From CAWJKP01 sp963843465 (GTDB lineage Bacteria > Planctomycetota > Planctomycetia > Pirellulales > Thermoguttaceae), in assembly GCA_963843465.1 (NCBI GenBank), contig CAWJKP010000001.1, forward strand, positions 1,116,001 through 1,180,000: a DNA stretch of 64,000 bases. The letters are read 5' to 3'. The stretch's first letter is position 1. Every line of letters begins with the position of its first letter. This document shows, one piece after another, positions 41,101-49,676 of the stretch. The notes beneath the pieces were generated by a model, which did not search any database, had not been told where the DNA came from, and saw only the letters and a program-made list of their open reading frames with translations. Position numbers and translations under genes: made by a program.

Positions 41101-42340
41101 CCTGCTGCTCACCTGCGGCGAGCACACTTACTACCGTTGCTACGAAATCGCCAGCGGCAAGCTGCTGTGGAGCTATCCGAATCCGTTCTTCCAGGTGCAT
41201 GGCTCGCACCACGCGCCCGCGCCGGAGCCCGGGCTCACCCGCGGCGCCTATGGTTTCGTGGGTACCTTCACGCTTCCCAACACCGGCACGGTCTGGGCCA
41301 TCAACGCCAATCTCGGCGAATGGTACCTGTTGACCGAGAAAGGATACTTCCTGGCTCGTATCTTCGAAGGCGATCCGCTCGAGTGGCAGTGGCCGGCCAA
41401 GGCGGAGGTCGGCGCCGACATGACCCGCTGCCCGCCTGGCAGCGGTGGAGAAGATTTCGGCGGTTCGCTCACCCAGGGCATCGACGGCAAGGTCTACGTC
41501 CAGGCCGGCAAGAACGCCGTTTGGAACCTGGAGCTGGGCAACCTGGACCGGATTCGCATAATCGGAACCGGTACGATCATCCTCAAGCCCGAGGAGCAGT
41601 CGCTGGCCCGCGCAGAATTCGAGAAGCAGTGCCAGCGGGCCGTTGGCGTCCAGACCTGCGAAGTGCGGCGGCTGACGCCGACCTTCACCGGCAACCTCGG
41701 CAGCGACTTCCAGGGCATCAATCCCCTGGAGTACAAGAAACAAGACGACGCAGCGGTGAAGACGCTATTGGCCTGGGACGCCAAGAACCTCTACCTGGGT
41801 TTCGAAGTCGCCGACAACTCACCATGGGTCAACGGGGCCAAGGAACCGCCCCAGATGTACGTCAGCGGCGACACGGTCGATTTCCAGTTCGGCAGCGACC
41901 CCAAGGCTGATCCCAAGCGCAGCGAGGCGGTCGCGGGCGACTTCCGCTTGTCCATCGGCAACTTCCTGGGCCGGCCCACTGCCGTGCTCTATCGCAAGGT
42001 GTCGGCCGAGAAAAGGCCGAAGACCTTCACGTCCGGTGTGATCGCACAATACGTGATGGACTACGTCGAGGTGGTGCGCGACGCGAAGATCGCGGTGAAG
42101 ATCCGGCCGGACGGGAAGGGCTACGTGGTCGAAGCGGCCGTGCCGCTGACCGCGCTGGCTTTCACGCCCCAGCCGGACGTCATCTACCGGGGCGACGTGG
42201 GCGCGACCCACGGATCGGCCCAAGGCGACCGCACCCGGCTGCGCACCTATTGGAGCAACCAGGAGACCGGCCTGGTGGATGACGCCGTCTTCGAGCTGCA
42301 AGTGGTGCCGAAGAACTGGGGACAGATGGTGTTCAAATGA
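38111..42340 (+). CDS. Giant secreted propeller protein with CBM9-like domains at both ends
   Basis: 1409 residues. ATG 38111; a membrane-type signal lies at about 22-40 (ATALGLLILVLGTTPLPA). Residues about 45-255 are a CBM9-like domain of the exported-sugar-binding type (VVVDGKADDWDLSGGIFACG, YDTENVYLLARWLDP, GYIQELAIPWKLL). A FlgD-like Ig strand set follows (VVVRQLLTDHPYVKGSHKVK), then a propeller with quinoprotein-like blades (ACDAEGKLLWGIGKGIG, LVYAIADRHAVLAINPQTGQ, LDRIRIIGTG). Residues about 1190-1409 are a second CBM9-like domain (LLAWDAKNLYLGFEVADNSP). Between 39973 and 40130 the correct frame is shifted by two compensating single-base errors; the true text there includes TGLLAVCDASSGHVRKLLEI. 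It is probably a glycan-binding surface protein; no catalytic site was recognised. Confidence 0.7.
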   Translation: MHLSRFVHFVNDFADGYLARATALGLLILVLGTTPLPATETENQVLRILPAPGRVVVDGKADDWDLSGGIFACGNVERQREQYGVWFHAMYDTENVYLLARWLDPTPLNNGQSSKGGQGFQGDCLQVRFITGYKTSQEAITWLTCWRDRDGISVVDRATPHGTGRGGVELPDLPNALGHGAQQAFRINADGKGYIQELAIPWKLLCKDGKMPAPGGELRVTVEPNFTAGASGRLTIKDLFHVGAVPNRIFTFYSYDIWGAGILEKTGKVAPAPLRLADGRELPVRLVDGVPVVDWSRLAKVRELPGFKTLAFEMPFDGHVSLNLRNKDGVVVRQLLTDHPYVKGSHKVKWDGLPTPHYRTPGEPLPAGEYTWEAIAHPGLTLTLRGWAATAGTPWAAGPGTDWGGDHGVPSACATDGEKIYLGWNGAEGGKSVLACDAEGKLLWGIGKGIGSSAEHLAVDGGIVYGLGWEGVSGRQLFRLRAKDGVFDNWISRGIAALAVPDLWTERADRDQMPDRADGMDVLHGVLYLTFSTADFRPDDISDLAALTREVLKDAAIGPRLLAQVNPRFHERLQNWLAGQMREEDAFCLHSVQGPWWKNELPEGLTRLLDRTDLAAGTDGLGPRSPRWPTAVSWNSDSPGICVRSRLDCWPCVMQAPATCASSWKFPTWARCAVSDRLVYAIADRHAVLAINPQTGQSTPLITGLHDAANLTVDALGRLYVGCGAPDQQVKIFAADGKPAGQIGRRGGRPLLGPWQADGFYAISSLVIDKQGRLWVTEGDRHPKRVSIWDMSTGKPVKELFGPTHYGASGGAICPTDPNLMVGEGCEWRFDPKTQTFACTGAFDRSLHGFAKFCTPANGRLYLAVTRKSQPYRSATRIFQRIGEGTWRVRAEVRPDFIAKTTTFWSDVNGDGREDPGETVTVPMVLVTYGSNAWSLNLNPQDFTLYGVTDGTRRVYQVRPAGYTACGAPRWDVAGMKELPFAGGKDVYSVLPSPDNRLLLTCGEHTYYRCYEIASGKLLWSYPNPFFQVHGSHHAPAPEPGLTRGAYGFVGTFTLPNTGTVWAINANLGEWYLLTEKGYFLARIFEGDPLEWQWPAKAEVGADMTRCPPGSGGEDFGGSLTQGIDGKVYVQAGKNAVWNLELGNLDRIRIIGTGTIILKPEEQSLARAEFEKQCQRAVGVQTCEVRRLTPTFTGNLGSDFQGINPLEYKKQDDAAVKTLLAWDAKNLYLGFEVADNSPWVNGAKEPPQMYVSGDTVDFQFGSDPKADPKRSEAVAGDFRLSIGNFLGRPTAVLYRKVSAEKRPKTFTSGVIAQYVMDYVEVVRDAKIAVKIRPDGKGYVVEAAVPLTALAFTPQPDVIYRGDVGATHGSAQGDRTRLRTYWSNQETGLVDDAVFELQVVPKNWGQMVFK

Positions 42341-42348
42341 GCCGTTGG

Positions 42349-44336
42349 TTATTGTTTCGTCCAGGTCAAGGCTGCCGCCTCGTAGGGCGCCAATTGGAGA
42401 CGAACCTGTCCATGCCCCGAGATGACACCCACTTTGGACTCCCTGCGTTCTTTCCAAGTCGCGTGCGAACGAGTCAGCGTCCACTGCCCCGGGGGAAGGG
42501 CAACGTCAACGTCGACCTTCGCCGTCTCAAAGCGGGCCTTCTCCTTCCAGACCGGAGCGCCGAAATAGACGACCGTCGTGACCGTATTGCCGTCGCGCGA
42601 AATGCTTGAGATGGCGCAAGCTGTCCTGCCCCTCGGGCCCGGCCAGCTTGGCTTCCAGCATCCGCCCTCGCAGATTGCGCCACACGCAGTAGCCGTTGTA
42701 ATTGGCCGAGAACTCCCCATCCGGCTGCAGGACGCCGAAATAGTACGTCCCGCCTTCGAATCGTTTTTCCATGCAGTATTGGAAATTGGCGATGATTCGC
42801 GGTTCGGGCAGGAAGGTCAATGCGCGTTCCATGAGATAATTGAACTGGCTGTCGCCCGTGTTCCAAGCGTCGCTTTCGGTGAACATCACGCGTGCCGGAC
42901 CCGGCCTGCGCATCTTGCCGTCGGCCCGGTCGCTCCAGTAACGCGCCTCGGCCAAGACCGTGCTCGGCGGCTGGGCATAGGTGTGCCAGTTGAGCACGTC
43001 GGTGGTCTTGCCGCACTTGTCGATATAGAACTGCATTTCGGCCGGGTTGACGCCCAGAATATTGAAGGCCTTGTTCGGGCCGATCACCCGATAGCCCGGG
43101 TCGGCGGCGAGAACTCCGCCGACGAATCGCTGGTGGAAGGCGACGTAGCCGGCGTCCAGCGGCGGCTCGTTGCCGGCCTGGAAGAAGACGATCTGGTCGG
43201 GCCATTTCCTTCGGACGGCAATCGCCTGGGCTATCTGCTCTTTGTACTTCGCGTCGTTCCACTGGCTGTAGGACCCATAGCTGTTGTCGCCCATGTAGAT
43301 CCCACGGATGTTGTACTCCCTGAAGAATGCCGGCTTGTCGGACTTCTTTCCGATCTTGTTCGGCATCACCTCCTGGCTGCGGCGGTCGAACCAGTCCCGC
43401 GGATTCAGCGCCAGAAAGAGATCCTCGCCGTGGCCGCCATCCTCGTTGTAGAGCTGCTGTAAGGCGACAATCGAGAACACCGCGGCACGGATGTCGTCAA
43501 TGGGCCGCGCAACGTCCACCGTCAGCTTCGCCTCCAGCGGTTGAACCGAGTACCGGGCATCCACATCGGCCCGGGCGAGGGAGCGCACGGGGGAGTTGGC
43601 GGCCACGTGTTCGAGGACGCGGCACCATAACGTACCCAGCCCGGGCAACTGGTCCCAACCGCCCGACAGCCGCTCGAAGGTGGCGTAGCTGACATACTTC
43701 AGCGGTTTATCGAATCCGCCGGCCAGCCCCAACACCATGCCCTTGCCAACCTTTCGTTCCAAAGCCAGCCGCGCCAGGCGCCGCGGGCGCCCTTATCCTT
43801 CAAGGCATCCCACTGGATCCCTTGGAACAGCTTGTCGGTACTGGGACGCACGGCGGCTTCTGGCTGCGGTTTGCTGAAGTCCGGGTACGCAATCGGCAGA
43901 ATGTCCGCCAGCGGCATCGGCACGGCCGTGGGCGAATCCTGGAACGGCAAGGTTCCCTTCCCGAAAAGCCCCCAGACCAAACCGCCGCCGGCCTCCACGA
44001 ACTGGACCAGGTTACGTTGCGCCGCCGGGGTGATTTGTCCAATGCCCACGTCGCCGATGATGATGACGTCGAACCGTTTAACAAAGGCGGCCGATTCCAG
44101 CAGACGGGTCATGTTATAGCTCTGGTGCGATTCCCAGGCGACGGGTGCCCCCGGCGAGGACTTTCGCACCGCGTCGGTAATCATCGTGACGCGGTCCTGC
44201 CCCCACATGCCGAAATCGCCCGTGCAGAGAAACACCTTCAGATTGGGCGCAACTCGTCGGAAAATGCCCAAGACCTAAAATGTGTAAAGGCAAACAGCAC
44301 CCCCATGACTCCCAACGCCCTGATTCCGTACCGCAT
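42349..44336 (-). CDS. Secreted GH39/GH5-like glycoside hydrolase (three frameshifts)
   Basis: About 662 residues from ATG 44334-44336, which follows AAGGAG and begins a signal peptide (MRYGIRALGVMGVLFAFTHF). One base added at the GGG of 44245-44247 joins DELRPNLKVFLCTGDFGMWG, a glutaminase-like first domain (FDVIIIGDVGIGQITP, VEAGGGLVWGLFG). After another change near 43745 come Ig-like strands and a TIM barrel with IVFFQAGNEPPLDAG (acid/base Glu in NEP) and ARVMFTESDAWNTG (nucleophile Glu), the arrangement of clan GH-A. A third change near 42590 leads into a C-terminal beta-domain. It overlaps neither neighbour; its stop is 8 bases from that of the convergent propeller gene. Substrate unknown. 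Confidence 0.65.
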
Positions 44337-44530
44337 GAGAACTCCTTGTCTGAAGGCAACAACGTCAGGTTAGAGTCGGGCGATGCCCCGCCCGCCTCGA
44401 ACACGAGTATAGTTGGGTCTCGCTGCGTAAACAACATCCTGGCACAGGTGCCGGGGCCCAACGGCGAGTAAGCCTCTCATACCGGCTTGTCAAATTGACG
44501 TTTCCGCCGCACAGGACCATCAGCCCCCGC

Positions 44531-44559
44531 TTGCGATACAGTCCGGCGTTGGCTATACT
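44531..44559 (+). promoter_or_regulatory. Predicted sigma-70-type promoter of the FG-GAP gene
   Basis: TTGCGA at 44531-44536 and TATACT at 44554-44559 are separated by 17 bases, the ideal spacing. Transcription would start near 44566, about 53 bases before the ATG at 44619. It is the best-scoring promoter by eye in the window. Confidence 0.55.
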
Positions 44560-44618
44560 ACTGGAGAAATCCGTTTTGTCGGGGAAGTTCGGCCATCTCA
44601 AAACCCCCTGTCTCTGCC

Positions 44619-45839
44619 ATGATACGTTTTTTTCACGTTTCGCTGATGCTTGCCTGTTTTTCGCTGATGCTTGCAATCACTGCTGTGGCTGAGGAAATTC
44701 GTTTCCGGCACCACTTCATCGACCTGACACTTCCCCAAAACGACCGCCTCCAAGGCGACTATGGCCTCACGGCACTGGTGGATATCAACCGCGACGGTCA
44801 TCTCGATTTCGTGGTCGGGGGGCGTCAGCCAGGTCCGGAGCGGCTGTATTGGTATGAATCTCAGAGCGCCGACAAGTGGGTGCGGCACGAGATTGGCACG
44901 GGCTACCAATCCGATGTCGGTCTCGCCGCTCTCGACGTGGACGGCGACGGCTGGATCGATCTGGTTTGCAGCGGGGTGTGGTTTCGCAATCCCGGCAACC
45001 CGCGCAACAAAGGCAAGTGGGAACGCTTCGAGTTCGCGAAGAACGCGGCCGGCGCGCACGACATCGTGGTCGCCGACATCGACGGCGACGGACGCCCGGA
45101 CATCGTGATGATGGGCGATGCGCGCACGCCGCTGAACGCACTCTGCTGGTTCAAGATTCCCGGCGATCCGCGGCAACTCTGGGAGCGGCACGACATTGGT
45201 CCCGGCATCCACGGTGCCATCGCGCCCGCCGGCGTGGGCGACATCAACGGAGATGGTCACGTCGATGTCGTACGCGGCGACACCTGGTTCGAGAACAAGG
45301 ACGGCAAAGGTACCCAGTGGATTGCACATAAGAACATTCCGATGGGTCGCAAAGGTCCCTTCGGCGTCTGCGTGCGCACGGCCATTGCCGACGTGGACGG
45401 CAACGGGAAGAAGGCCATCGTGATGGCCGATGCGGACATCAGCGATTCGAAGATCTGTATCCTGAGGAACCCGGACGGCAAAGGCAAGGCATGGACCAAA
45501 CAGGAACTGCCGCAGAGCTTCCGGTATGGCTCGCTGCACTCGCTTGCCGTCGCAGATTTCCACCGTAACGGCAGACTCGACATCGTCAGCAATGAGCAGG
45601 AGGAACTACTGCCGGCCGGGCGTACGAACCCGCGGTGGATCCTTTGGGAGAATCTCGGCGAGGGCCAATTCGCGGAACGCATCATCCTCGACAACCGACT
45701 CGGCGGCCACGAGCTTCAGGTGGGCGATGTGTTTGGAAACGGCAGGATAGACATTGTTTCCAAAGCCTGGGGATGTCTCCCTTGGAATGGCATCGGTGGC
45801 AAGATGCACGTCGATTTCTTGGAAAACCTCTCGCGCTGA
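44619..45839 (+). CDS. Secreted FG-GAP/VCBS-repeat protein
   Basis: 406 residues, ATG 44619, signal peptide 1-24 (MIRFFHVSLMLACFSLMLAI) containing a 21-base tandem duplication. The mature protein is a seven-bladed FG-GAP/VCBS propeller with calcium-type loops in each blade: VDINRDGHLDFVVGG, LDVDGDGWIDLVCSG, ADIDGDGRPDIVMMG, GDINGDGHVDVVRGD, ADVDGNGKKAIVMAD, ADFHRNGRLDIVSNE and GDVFGNGRIDIVSKA. Such proteins bind ligands or partners outside the cell; the family is frequent in planctomycetes. Intact, with its own promoter. Confidence 0.85.
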   Translation: MIRFFHVSLMLACFSLMLAITAVAEEIRFRHHFIDLTLPQNDRLQGDYGLTALVDINRDGHLDFVVGGRQPGPERLYWYESQSADKWVRHEIGTGYQSDVGLAALDVDGDGWIDLVCSGVWFRNPGNPRNKGKWERFEFAKNAAGAHDIVVADIDGDGRPDIVMMGDARTPLNALCWFKIPGDPRQLWERHDIGPGIHGAIAPAGVGDINGDGHVDVVRGDTWFENKDGKGTQWIAHKNIPMGRKGPFGVCVRTAIADVDGNGKKAIVMADADISDSKICILRNPDGKGKAWTKQELPQSFRYGSLHSLAVADFHRNGRLDIVSNEQEELLPAGRTNPRWILWENLGEGQFAERIILDNRLGGHELQVGDVFGNGRIDIVSKAWGCLPWNGIGGKMHVDFLENLSR

Positions 45840-45887
45840 GCATTCTTGCTGACTCGCCCAGGAAACGCGTATGGTCAAAATACTGGC

Positions 45888-46055
45888 CCAAACCTCGATC
45901 GTGGTGAAGTCGATCGCCCCCAACACGTCGCAATGCGACTGGAGGGACGTCTTCCACGTCGTCTGTCGTTTGCGCTTCGGCGCTCGCTCGATCCCGTCGG
46001 CCTTCAAGATGTTGCCCACCGTCTGATCGGAGATCTGGCGTCCCTGTGCTGGGCC
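45888..46055 (-). mobile_element. Internal fragment of an rve-type transposase
   Basis: The minus frame reads ISDQTVGNILKADGIERAPK, then RKRQTTWKTSLQSHCDVLGA and IDFTTIEVW. This is the linker before the integrase core and the first catalytic Asp (in AIDFTT) of a planctomycete transposase family, probably that of the remnant at 9980-10186. The element is cut on both sides, and it abuts the rhamnosidase-like remnant downstream of the BMC gene. Confidence 0.6.
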
Positions 46056-46126
46056 AGCGACTTTCGATCCCCACGGCAAAGGAGTTTCGCGGCGACGATC
46101 CGTACGGGAAATGACCACCAAAGGGA

Positions 46127-46246
46127 ACCCCGAATGGCGAACCGATACGTTCCCGAACCGACCTCATAGACCGCGGCGGTGGCGTCCATTCTGAGAATCT
46201 TCACGCCCTCAGCGCGGCTTGCGGGCGTACTCGACTCCATGACGTA
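46127..46246 (-). pseudogene. C-terminal remnant resembling a GH78 alpha-L-rhamnosidase
   Basis: Directly downstream of the BMC gene and on its strand, the frame reads YVMESSTPASRAEGVKILRM then DATAAVYEVGSGTYRF. The pattern V-x-E-S-G-x-P-A-x-x-A-x-G-V-x-F-L-R ... A-V-Y-x-V-G-S-G-x-Y-x-F is the end of many alpha-L-rhamnosidases. The rest of the gene is gone and IS fragments follow. If right, the enzyme would have released rhamnose for the adjacent pathway. Confidence 0.45.
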
Positions 46247-46268
46247 CTGATGACGCAATCTCCTCCAA

Positions 46269-46892
46269 TCAGGCTTTTGGCAAGAGGGCCAACAACGACG
46301 GGCTAGGTCTGGCGATGACGTGGGCGGCAATCAGCTTGCCTAACCCGTCGACCTTCGCCTTGCCGGCCTCCACCGCCGCGGTGACGGCGGCGACGTCTCC
46401 CTTGATGAGCACCGTGATGTAGCCGCCGCCCAGCTTTTCGCGGCCGATCACCTCGACATTGGCGGCCTTGCACGCGGTGTCGATGGCCTCGAACACCGCG
46501 GTCAGACCTTGGGTTTCAATCATACCGATGGCAAACGGTGCGGGTTCGCTCATGTTGGATTCCTTTACCCTCGGACGAGGGAAATGGACCAGGTTAGTTT
46601 CCATGAGAGGGGTGAATTCCGCGGGGGCATCCCAAGCCGGGCGGGCCCGCCGGTCCGGGGCGTTGATGAGCTGCGATACGCAGCGGACTCGCATCTCCTC
46701 GGCCATGGCCTTTCCGGCCCCCAGGGCGGACTCAACGTCGGCCGGGGTGCCCACCACCTTGATACACGCCCCATACAAGTCATTGATCTCGATCTGAAGC
46801 AAGTCGATTCCAGCCGCTTTCTCCATGCGGTCCAGGACCGCCATCGAGGCGGACCAACTGTGCACTTCGATGAGCCCCAAGGCCTGGTTCAT
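46269..46892 (-). CDS. Tandem-domain bacterial microcompartment shell protein
   Basis: 207 residues containing two BMC (Pfam00936-type) domains. Domain 1 (1-88) reads ALGLIEVHSWSASMAVLDRM and KVVGTPADVESALGAGKAM. A linker of about 30 residues follows (RRARPAWDAPAEFTPLMETN). Domain 2 (116-200) is a canonical hexamer-type sequence: FAIGMIETQGLTAVFEAIDT, GGGYITVLIKGDVAAVTAAV and HVIARP. As one chain it would be a trimer-forming BMC-T. An in-frame ATG (46551-46553) with AAAGGA seven bases upstream marks the start of domain 2, so separate hexamer subunits may also be made, or two genes may have been fused by loss of a stop. The ATG overlaps the stop of the TIM-barrel gene by four bases (ATGA). It is the only shell gene in the window. 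Confidence 0.85.
   Translation of the reverse strand: MNQALGLIEVHSWSASMAVLDRMEKAAGIDLLQIEINDLYGACIKVVGTPADVESALGAGKAMAEEMRVRCVSQLINAPDRRARPAWDAPAEFTPLMETNLVHFPRPRVKESNMSEPAPFAIGMIETQGLTAVFEAIDTACKAANVEVIGREKLGGGYITVLIKGDVAAVTAAVEAGKAKVDGLGKLIAAHVIARPSPSLLALLPKA
46551..46566 (-). promoter_or_regulatory. Internal ribosome binding site and start in the BMC gene
   Basis: AAAGGA (46561-46566) lies seven bases before an in-frame ATG (46551-46553) that opens MSEPAPFAIGMIETQG, exactly where a free BMC-H subunit of 94 residues would begin. This suggests either internal initiation or two formerly separate shell genes. Confidence 0.5.
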
Positions 46893-47743
46893 GCCCAGTT
46901 TCCCGCACGGGTCAGGGAGCGGAAGAAGTCACGAAAGCGGATGGTTTCCGAGAGATTATCGACCTCGTTGCACCGCTCCCACTCGGTCCAGACATATTCG
47001 ATGCCGAGGTATCCGCTGTAACCGGTGCTGCGCATCACGGCGACAATCCGCGCGTAGTCAATCGTGTTGGCTTGGAAGGAGGTCTGCAAACGTCCTTTAC
47101 GGGCGCCGCGGGCATGGAAGTGCGTGGCGTGCCGGATCAGCGGCTCGACGGCGGCGTCGGGAGTGCCTAACCGGGTGAAATGCGTGTAATCCAGGGTCAA
47201 GGTCAGTCCCGGAATGCTGCGCACCAAGCGCGCGAGTTGGCGGGGGTTGGGGGCGATCGAGCCGATATGCCCCTCGATACCAAAGACGATTCGATGCGCC
47301 GCCGCGTGCCCCACGCGCCACGCCAGCTCGTCGCAGGCGAGATTCCAGGATGCCGCTTTCGACTCTTCGGGGAAATAAGTGCCGGGCAAGGTGGAGACGT
47401 GTCCCGCGCCGCAACCGGCGGCATAGTCCAGCGTTTGCAAGAACCAATCCCTCGCCCGCCGTCGACGCGAGGCCTGCGGATGGTTGATCGCGTACGGCAC
47501 GAAGTCGGGGTTGGTCTGCAAGTAGACGTCGGCGGCACGCAGTCCCCGCTCGGCGAGTTTCTTGCCCAAGCGGCGGGCGGAGCGCCCGGTGTTTTCGAAC
47601 TCGCGCGATGGCCAAAGGTGGGAGCGGCCCTCGAACAGGCCGACGTCCACGCCGTCCAGATCGAGCATCGCGATCAGGTCGAGGACCCGGGCGTGCTCCA
47701 GCAGCGGAAAAGTGAAGTCGGCACAGGCCAAACGGATCTTCAT
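46889..47743 (-). CDS. Xylose-isomerase-like TIM-barrel sugar isomerase/epimerase
   Basis: 284 residues. The ATG at 47741-47743 overlaps the SDR stop by four bases. The fold is the AP-endonuclease-2 (IolE/hydroxypyruvate-isomerase-like) TIM barrel: MKIRLACADFTFPLL, LDLDGVDVGLFEG, VSTLPGTYFPEES, and metal-ligand positions in VFGIEGHIGS (Glu), LTLDYTHFTR (Asp, His), ATHFHARGARKG (His) and YLGIEYVW (Glu). Enzymes of this type isomerise or epimerise ketoses, keto-inositols or sugar acids with a divalent metal. Its position between a dehydrogenase and a shell gene suggests a sugar or sugar-acid substrate of the same pathway. Intact, cytoplasmic. Confidence 0.8.
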   Translation of the reverse strand: MKIRLACADFTFPLLEHARVLDLIAMLDLDGVDVGLFEGRSHLWPSREFENTGRSARRLGKKLAERGLRAADVYLQTNPDFVPYAINHPQASRRRRARDWFLQTLDYAAGCGAGHVSTLPGTYFPEESKAASWNLACDELAWRVGHAAAHRIVFGIEGHIGSIAPNPRQLARLVRSIPGLTLTLDYTHFTRLGTPDAAVEPLIRHATHFHARGARKGRLQTSFQANTIDYARIVAVMRSTGYSGYLGIEYVWTEWERCNEVDNLSETIRFRDFFRSLTRAGNWA

Positions 47744-48554
47744 ACCGGCTCCTGGAAGGCGGTCTTCCCCGGGTGTTCCCACTCGGCGGCGGTGAGGTAT
47801 CCGCCATCGATCGTCAGCGAGGTGCCGGTTATGCCGGAGGAGTCCTCGCAACTGAAATATAGGATCGACTTGGCCACCTCTATAGGCGACAGGGCCACGC
47901 CCATCGCCACGCGGCGCAGGCGGCCGGCGAGCGTGGCCTGCGGGTCGGGCGTGGAATCGACGTGCTCGCGAAGCATGGGGGTGTCGGTGATGCCCGGGCA
48001 GACGCAATTGCAGCGAATGCCATCGGCGGCATAGTCCAGAGCGATCGAGCGGGTCAACCCCAGGATGGCGTGCTTGGAGGTCGTATAGATCGGCGTCTTG
48101 GCCTGCCCCACGAAACTGCTGATAGAACCGACGTTGACCACGTAGCTCCGCCGGTTGCGCCGGAAATGGGGATAGGCATGTTTGAAAGCCAAGAACATCG
48201 ACTTGACGTTCACGCCCATCACCAGGTCCCAATCGGACTGGCTGCTCTCGTGGAGGAGCTTCACCTGCACCATGCCGGCGTTGTTCACGAGAATGTGCAG
48301 CGCTCCGAAGGCGCCGACGGTCTCGTCGATCGAGCGTTGAATCTGGTCTTCGCGGCCCACGTCGCAGCCGATGGCGATCGCCTTGCCTCCGGCGACGTTG
48401 ATTTCGTCGGCGATTTGCCGGCCGAGTTCCGCGCGGCGCCCAGCAGGGCGACCTGGGCGCCTTCGGCGGCGAAGAGTCGCGCGGCGGCCTCGCCAATGCC
48501 CGAAGTGGCGCCGCTGATCCAGGCCACTTGCCCCTTCAATCGTTGGTCGCCCAT
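47740..48554 (-). CDS. Short-chain dehydrogenase/reductase (one frameshift)
   Basis: About 271 residues from ATG 48552-48554. The N-terminus has WISGATSGIGEAAARLF, the TGxxxGIG cofactor motif, and AQVALLG. At the GGG opposite 48439-48441 one base is missing; restoring it gives LLGRRAELGRQIADEINVAG, with the Arg after the second strand typical of NADP or NAD discrimination in this family. Then NNAGMVQVK (NNAG), SISSFVGQAK (catalytic Ser), YTTSKHAILG (YxxxK) and a C-terminal IDGGYLT. Classical SDR sugar dehydrogenases such as L-fucose or L-rhamnose 1-dehydrogenase have this layout. Coupled to the TIM-barrel gene by a four-base overlap. Confidence 0.82.
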
Positions 48555-48623
48555 TCAATGTGCTCTCTTACCTGGACCGGGAGGAAGGTTCAGCTACCGA
48601 GGTTTGGGAAATCGGACACGGTT

Positions 48624-49673
48624 CTATCTCTTGCACCAGCGCGACCACTTGGCCTGGAATCCGGGCCGGTCGAAAACCGCCGTGTTGACGACTCCCCACG
48701 GGTGTTTGCCCAGGGAAAGGTCCACCATGCCCTGGCAGGCCATCCGGCCGATGTCGCGGAAAAGCTCGTTGGTCCAGGCGATGCTATGGGGCGCCAGGAG
48801 GGCGTTGTCCAGCTCGCCGAAGCGGTGCGGCGACGTGACCGGCTCCTGGGCGAAACAATCAATTGCCGCGCCGGCGATCCCTCCAGCCTTGAGCGCCTCG
48901 TAGAGGGCGTCCTCGTCCACGATGCCGCCCCGGGCGGTATTGATGAGGTATGCACTGGGCTTCATCATCGCCAGCTCCTTGGCGCCGAGAAGCCCGCGGG
49001 TGGTGTCGTTCAGAGGGCAGTGCAGCGAAACAAAGTCGGCTTGGCCGAGAAGTTCCCGGAGGTCCACGAGCCGCGCGCCGACTTTTGCGGCAGCCGTCCT
49101 ATCGACCAGCGGATCGTAGGCCAGAAACTCCTTCATTGCGAAGCCTTTCAGCAGCCCGATGGTCGCCCGGGCGATGCCGCCCAGCCCGATGGCGCCGAAG
49201 ACACGATCGCGCAGTTCGCCGCCCATATAGTTCGAGCGATGGTCCCACTGGCCCGCGCGAACCAAGCGGTCTTTGATGCGGACCTGGTGGGTGATTGCCA
49301 GCATCCAGCAGACCGTCGCCTCGGCGACTGAACGGTCGACGGCCCCGGCCGTAATGAACACGGCGACGTCGGCGGCGGTGCAGGCCGCCACGTCCACCGC
49401 GTCGTAGCCCACGCCGAAACGGCCGATGGCCAACAGGTTCTCCGCCTGCGACACGCTTTGGGCCGTCACCTTAGGCGTAAGCACGATGACGCCGTTGGCG
49501 TCGCCGATCTGCGCCGTGTCGATCGTCGGCCGGTGCTCGGAAAACGTCCGACGCTCGATGTGCGAGTGGCTATCCAGGACGGACAGGCCCAAGTCGCGGT
49601 ACTTGGGCCGGCCGCCGGTGTCAAAGAAATCCGCGGTCAACGCCACGATGAAGCGGTTGTCATGCGTAGGCAT
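48624..49673 (-). CDS. D-2-hydroxyacid dehydrogenase, NAD-binding
   Basis: 349 residues, ATG 49671-49673. Family motifs are all present: GAIGLGGIARATIGL (GxGxxA of the Rossmann fold), LAYDPLVDR (acidic residue binding NAD), VSLHCPLNDTTRGLLG, LINTARGGIVDEDAL (catalytic Arg), CFAQEPVTSPH (catalytic Glu) and LLAPHSIAWTNE (catalytic His). It reduces a 2-oxoacid to a D-hydroxyacid, or the reverse. The start lies 3 bases after the aldolase stop, so they are one transcript; 69 bases separate it from the SDR. A 2-oxoacid is what the neighbouring aldolase would make or use. Intact. Confidence 0.85.
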   Translation of the reverse strand: MPTHDNRFIVALTADFFDTGGRPKYRDLGLSVLDSHSHIERRTFSEHRPTIDTAQIGDANGVIVLTPKVTAQSVSQAENLLAIGRFGVGYDAVDVAACTAADVAVFITAGAVDRSVAEATVCWMLAITHQVRIKDRLVRAGQWDHRSNYMGGELRDRVFGAIGLGGIARATIGLLKGFAMKEFLAYDPLVDRTAAAKVGARLVDLRELLGQADFVSLHCPLNDTTRGLLGAKELAMMKPSAYLINTARGGIVDEDALYEALKAGGIAGAAIDCFAQEPVTSPHRFGELDNALLAPHSIAWTNELFRDIGRMACQGMVDLSLGKHPWGVVNTAVFDRPGFQAKWSRWCKR

Positions 49674-49676
49674 AAC

